From Opisthocomus hoazin (Eukaryota > Chordata > Aves > Opisthocomiformes > Opisthocomidae), in contig NC_134427.1 of assembly GCF_030867145.1 (NCBI RefSeq), positions 16,515,001-16,579,000 of the forward strand: DNA of 64,000 nucleotides. Direction: 5' to 3'. How positions within the stretch are numbered: position 1 is the first letter of the stretch; every line of letters begins with the position of its first letter. The notes under the pieces are model-generated. The model was not told where the DNA came from. It saw nothing but the letters and a program-made list of their open reading frames with translations, and did no database searches. Position numbers and translations under genes: made by a program. This document shows, piece by piece, positions 63,436 through 64,000 of the stretch.

Positions 63436-64000
63436 TCATAGAATCCTAGAATCATAGGTTGGAAAAGACCTCTAAGATCATCAAGTCCAACCATCTGCCC
63501 AACAACACCATGCCTACTAAACCATATCCCGAAGTGCCATATCTACACGTATTTTAAACACCTCCAGGGATGGGGACTCCACCACTTCCCTGGGCAGCCT
63601 GTTCCAGTGCCTGACCACTCTTTCAGGAAAGAAATTGTTCCTAATATCTAATCTAAACCTCCCCTGACACAACCTGAGGCCATTGCCTCTCGTCCTATCA
63701 CTAGTTACCTGGGAGAAGAGACCAATACCCGCCTCGCTACAACCTCCCTTCAGGTAGCTGTAATGAGCAATAAGGTCCCCCCTCAGCCTCCTCTTCTCCA
63801 CACTAAACAGCCCCAGCTCCCTCAGTCACTCCTCACAAGACTTGTTCTCCAGACCCCTCACCAGCCTCGTTGCCCTTCTCTGGACGTGCCCCAGCACCTC
63901 AGTTTCTTTCTTGTAGTGAGGGGCCCAAAACTGAACACAGTACTCCAGGTGCGGCCTCACCAGTGCCCGGCACAGGGGCACAATCACCTCCCTACTCCTG
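63436..64000 (-). mobile_element. CR1 LINE 3' part, continues beyond right edge
   Basis: Reverse-oriented CR1 starts at its 3' end (TCATAGAATCCTAGAATCAT, then AGGTTGGAAAAGACC), with an octamer variant and 3'-UTR unlike the copy at 61470. The ORF2 C-terminus is open at 63517-63801 ([20 protein letters not shown], then [20 protein letters not shown]). Sequence continues to the window end through GGGGCCCAAAACTGAACACA, the counterpart of the thumb-region sequence seen in the copy at 1-1186. A different 3' end indicates a different CR1 subfamily. How far it extends is unknown. Confidence 0.95.

Noticed and set aside
1-64000. CRISPR arrays, tRNA or rRNA genes, endogenous retrovirus genes, phage-like modules
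   Set aside because: No regularly spaced repeats, cloverleaf-like sequences, or gag/pol/env-like frames other than CR1 reverse transcriptase were seen.

Overview
The window looks like a piece of a bird genome. It carries four fragments of CR1 LINEs, the dominant retrotransposon of birds (also found in other reptiles). Two show the CR1-type 3' end built on ATTCTATG-like octamers and three show recognisable CR1 ORF2 protein. Otherwise the DNA is repeat-poor and AT-leaning, with one sharp CpG island at about 18.64-19.97 kb and short candidate exons bounded by GT/AG splice sites. There are no operons, no CRISPR array and no recognisable tRNA or rRNA. No gene could be named with confidence, so gene symbols are empty.

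Layout. 1-1186: a 5'-truncated CR1 on the minus strand, cut by the window edge, with a disabled reverse transcriptase. About 1.3-19.7 kb: a candidate minus-strand gene (gene 1). Its promoter is the CpG island, its non-coding exon 1 ends at 19271 with a strong donor, its first coding exon is 15408-15750, and further candidate exons lie at 14.2, 13.9, 12.5, 10.8, 7.3, 6.0 and 4.2 kb. The downstream exons are progressively less certain and the 3' end is unresolved. About 24.94-29.3 kb: the 3' part of a second candidate minus-strand gene (gene 2). The last four of its exons (27300, 26340, 25373 and 25097) have matching splice phases and are followed by an AATAAA signal at 24958-24963. Its 5' end is not found. 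30.59-31.2 kb: an old CR1 fragment. 31.2-61.4 kb: about 30 kb with no supported gene and no recognised transposon. It holds a 35-base perfect hairpin with flanking 24-base direct repeats (58840-58903) and a 19-base G run (58500-58518). 61.47-61.76 kb: a short CR1 3' end on the plus strand. 63436-64000: another CR1 on the minus strand, running off the right edge.

How it fits together. The picture is two genes in tandem on the minus strand, with gene 2 ending about 5.7 kb upstream of gene 1's promoter, followed to the right by a long apparently non-coding region. All exon calls are ab initio, made by eye from open frame, splice signals and phase. Small exons of this kind arise by chance fairly often, and the confidences reflect that. 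I found nothing that qualifies as a new biological system. The best leads are the unrecognised gene 1 N-terminal exon, a possible poison exon in gene 2, and the 58.85 kb hairpin.
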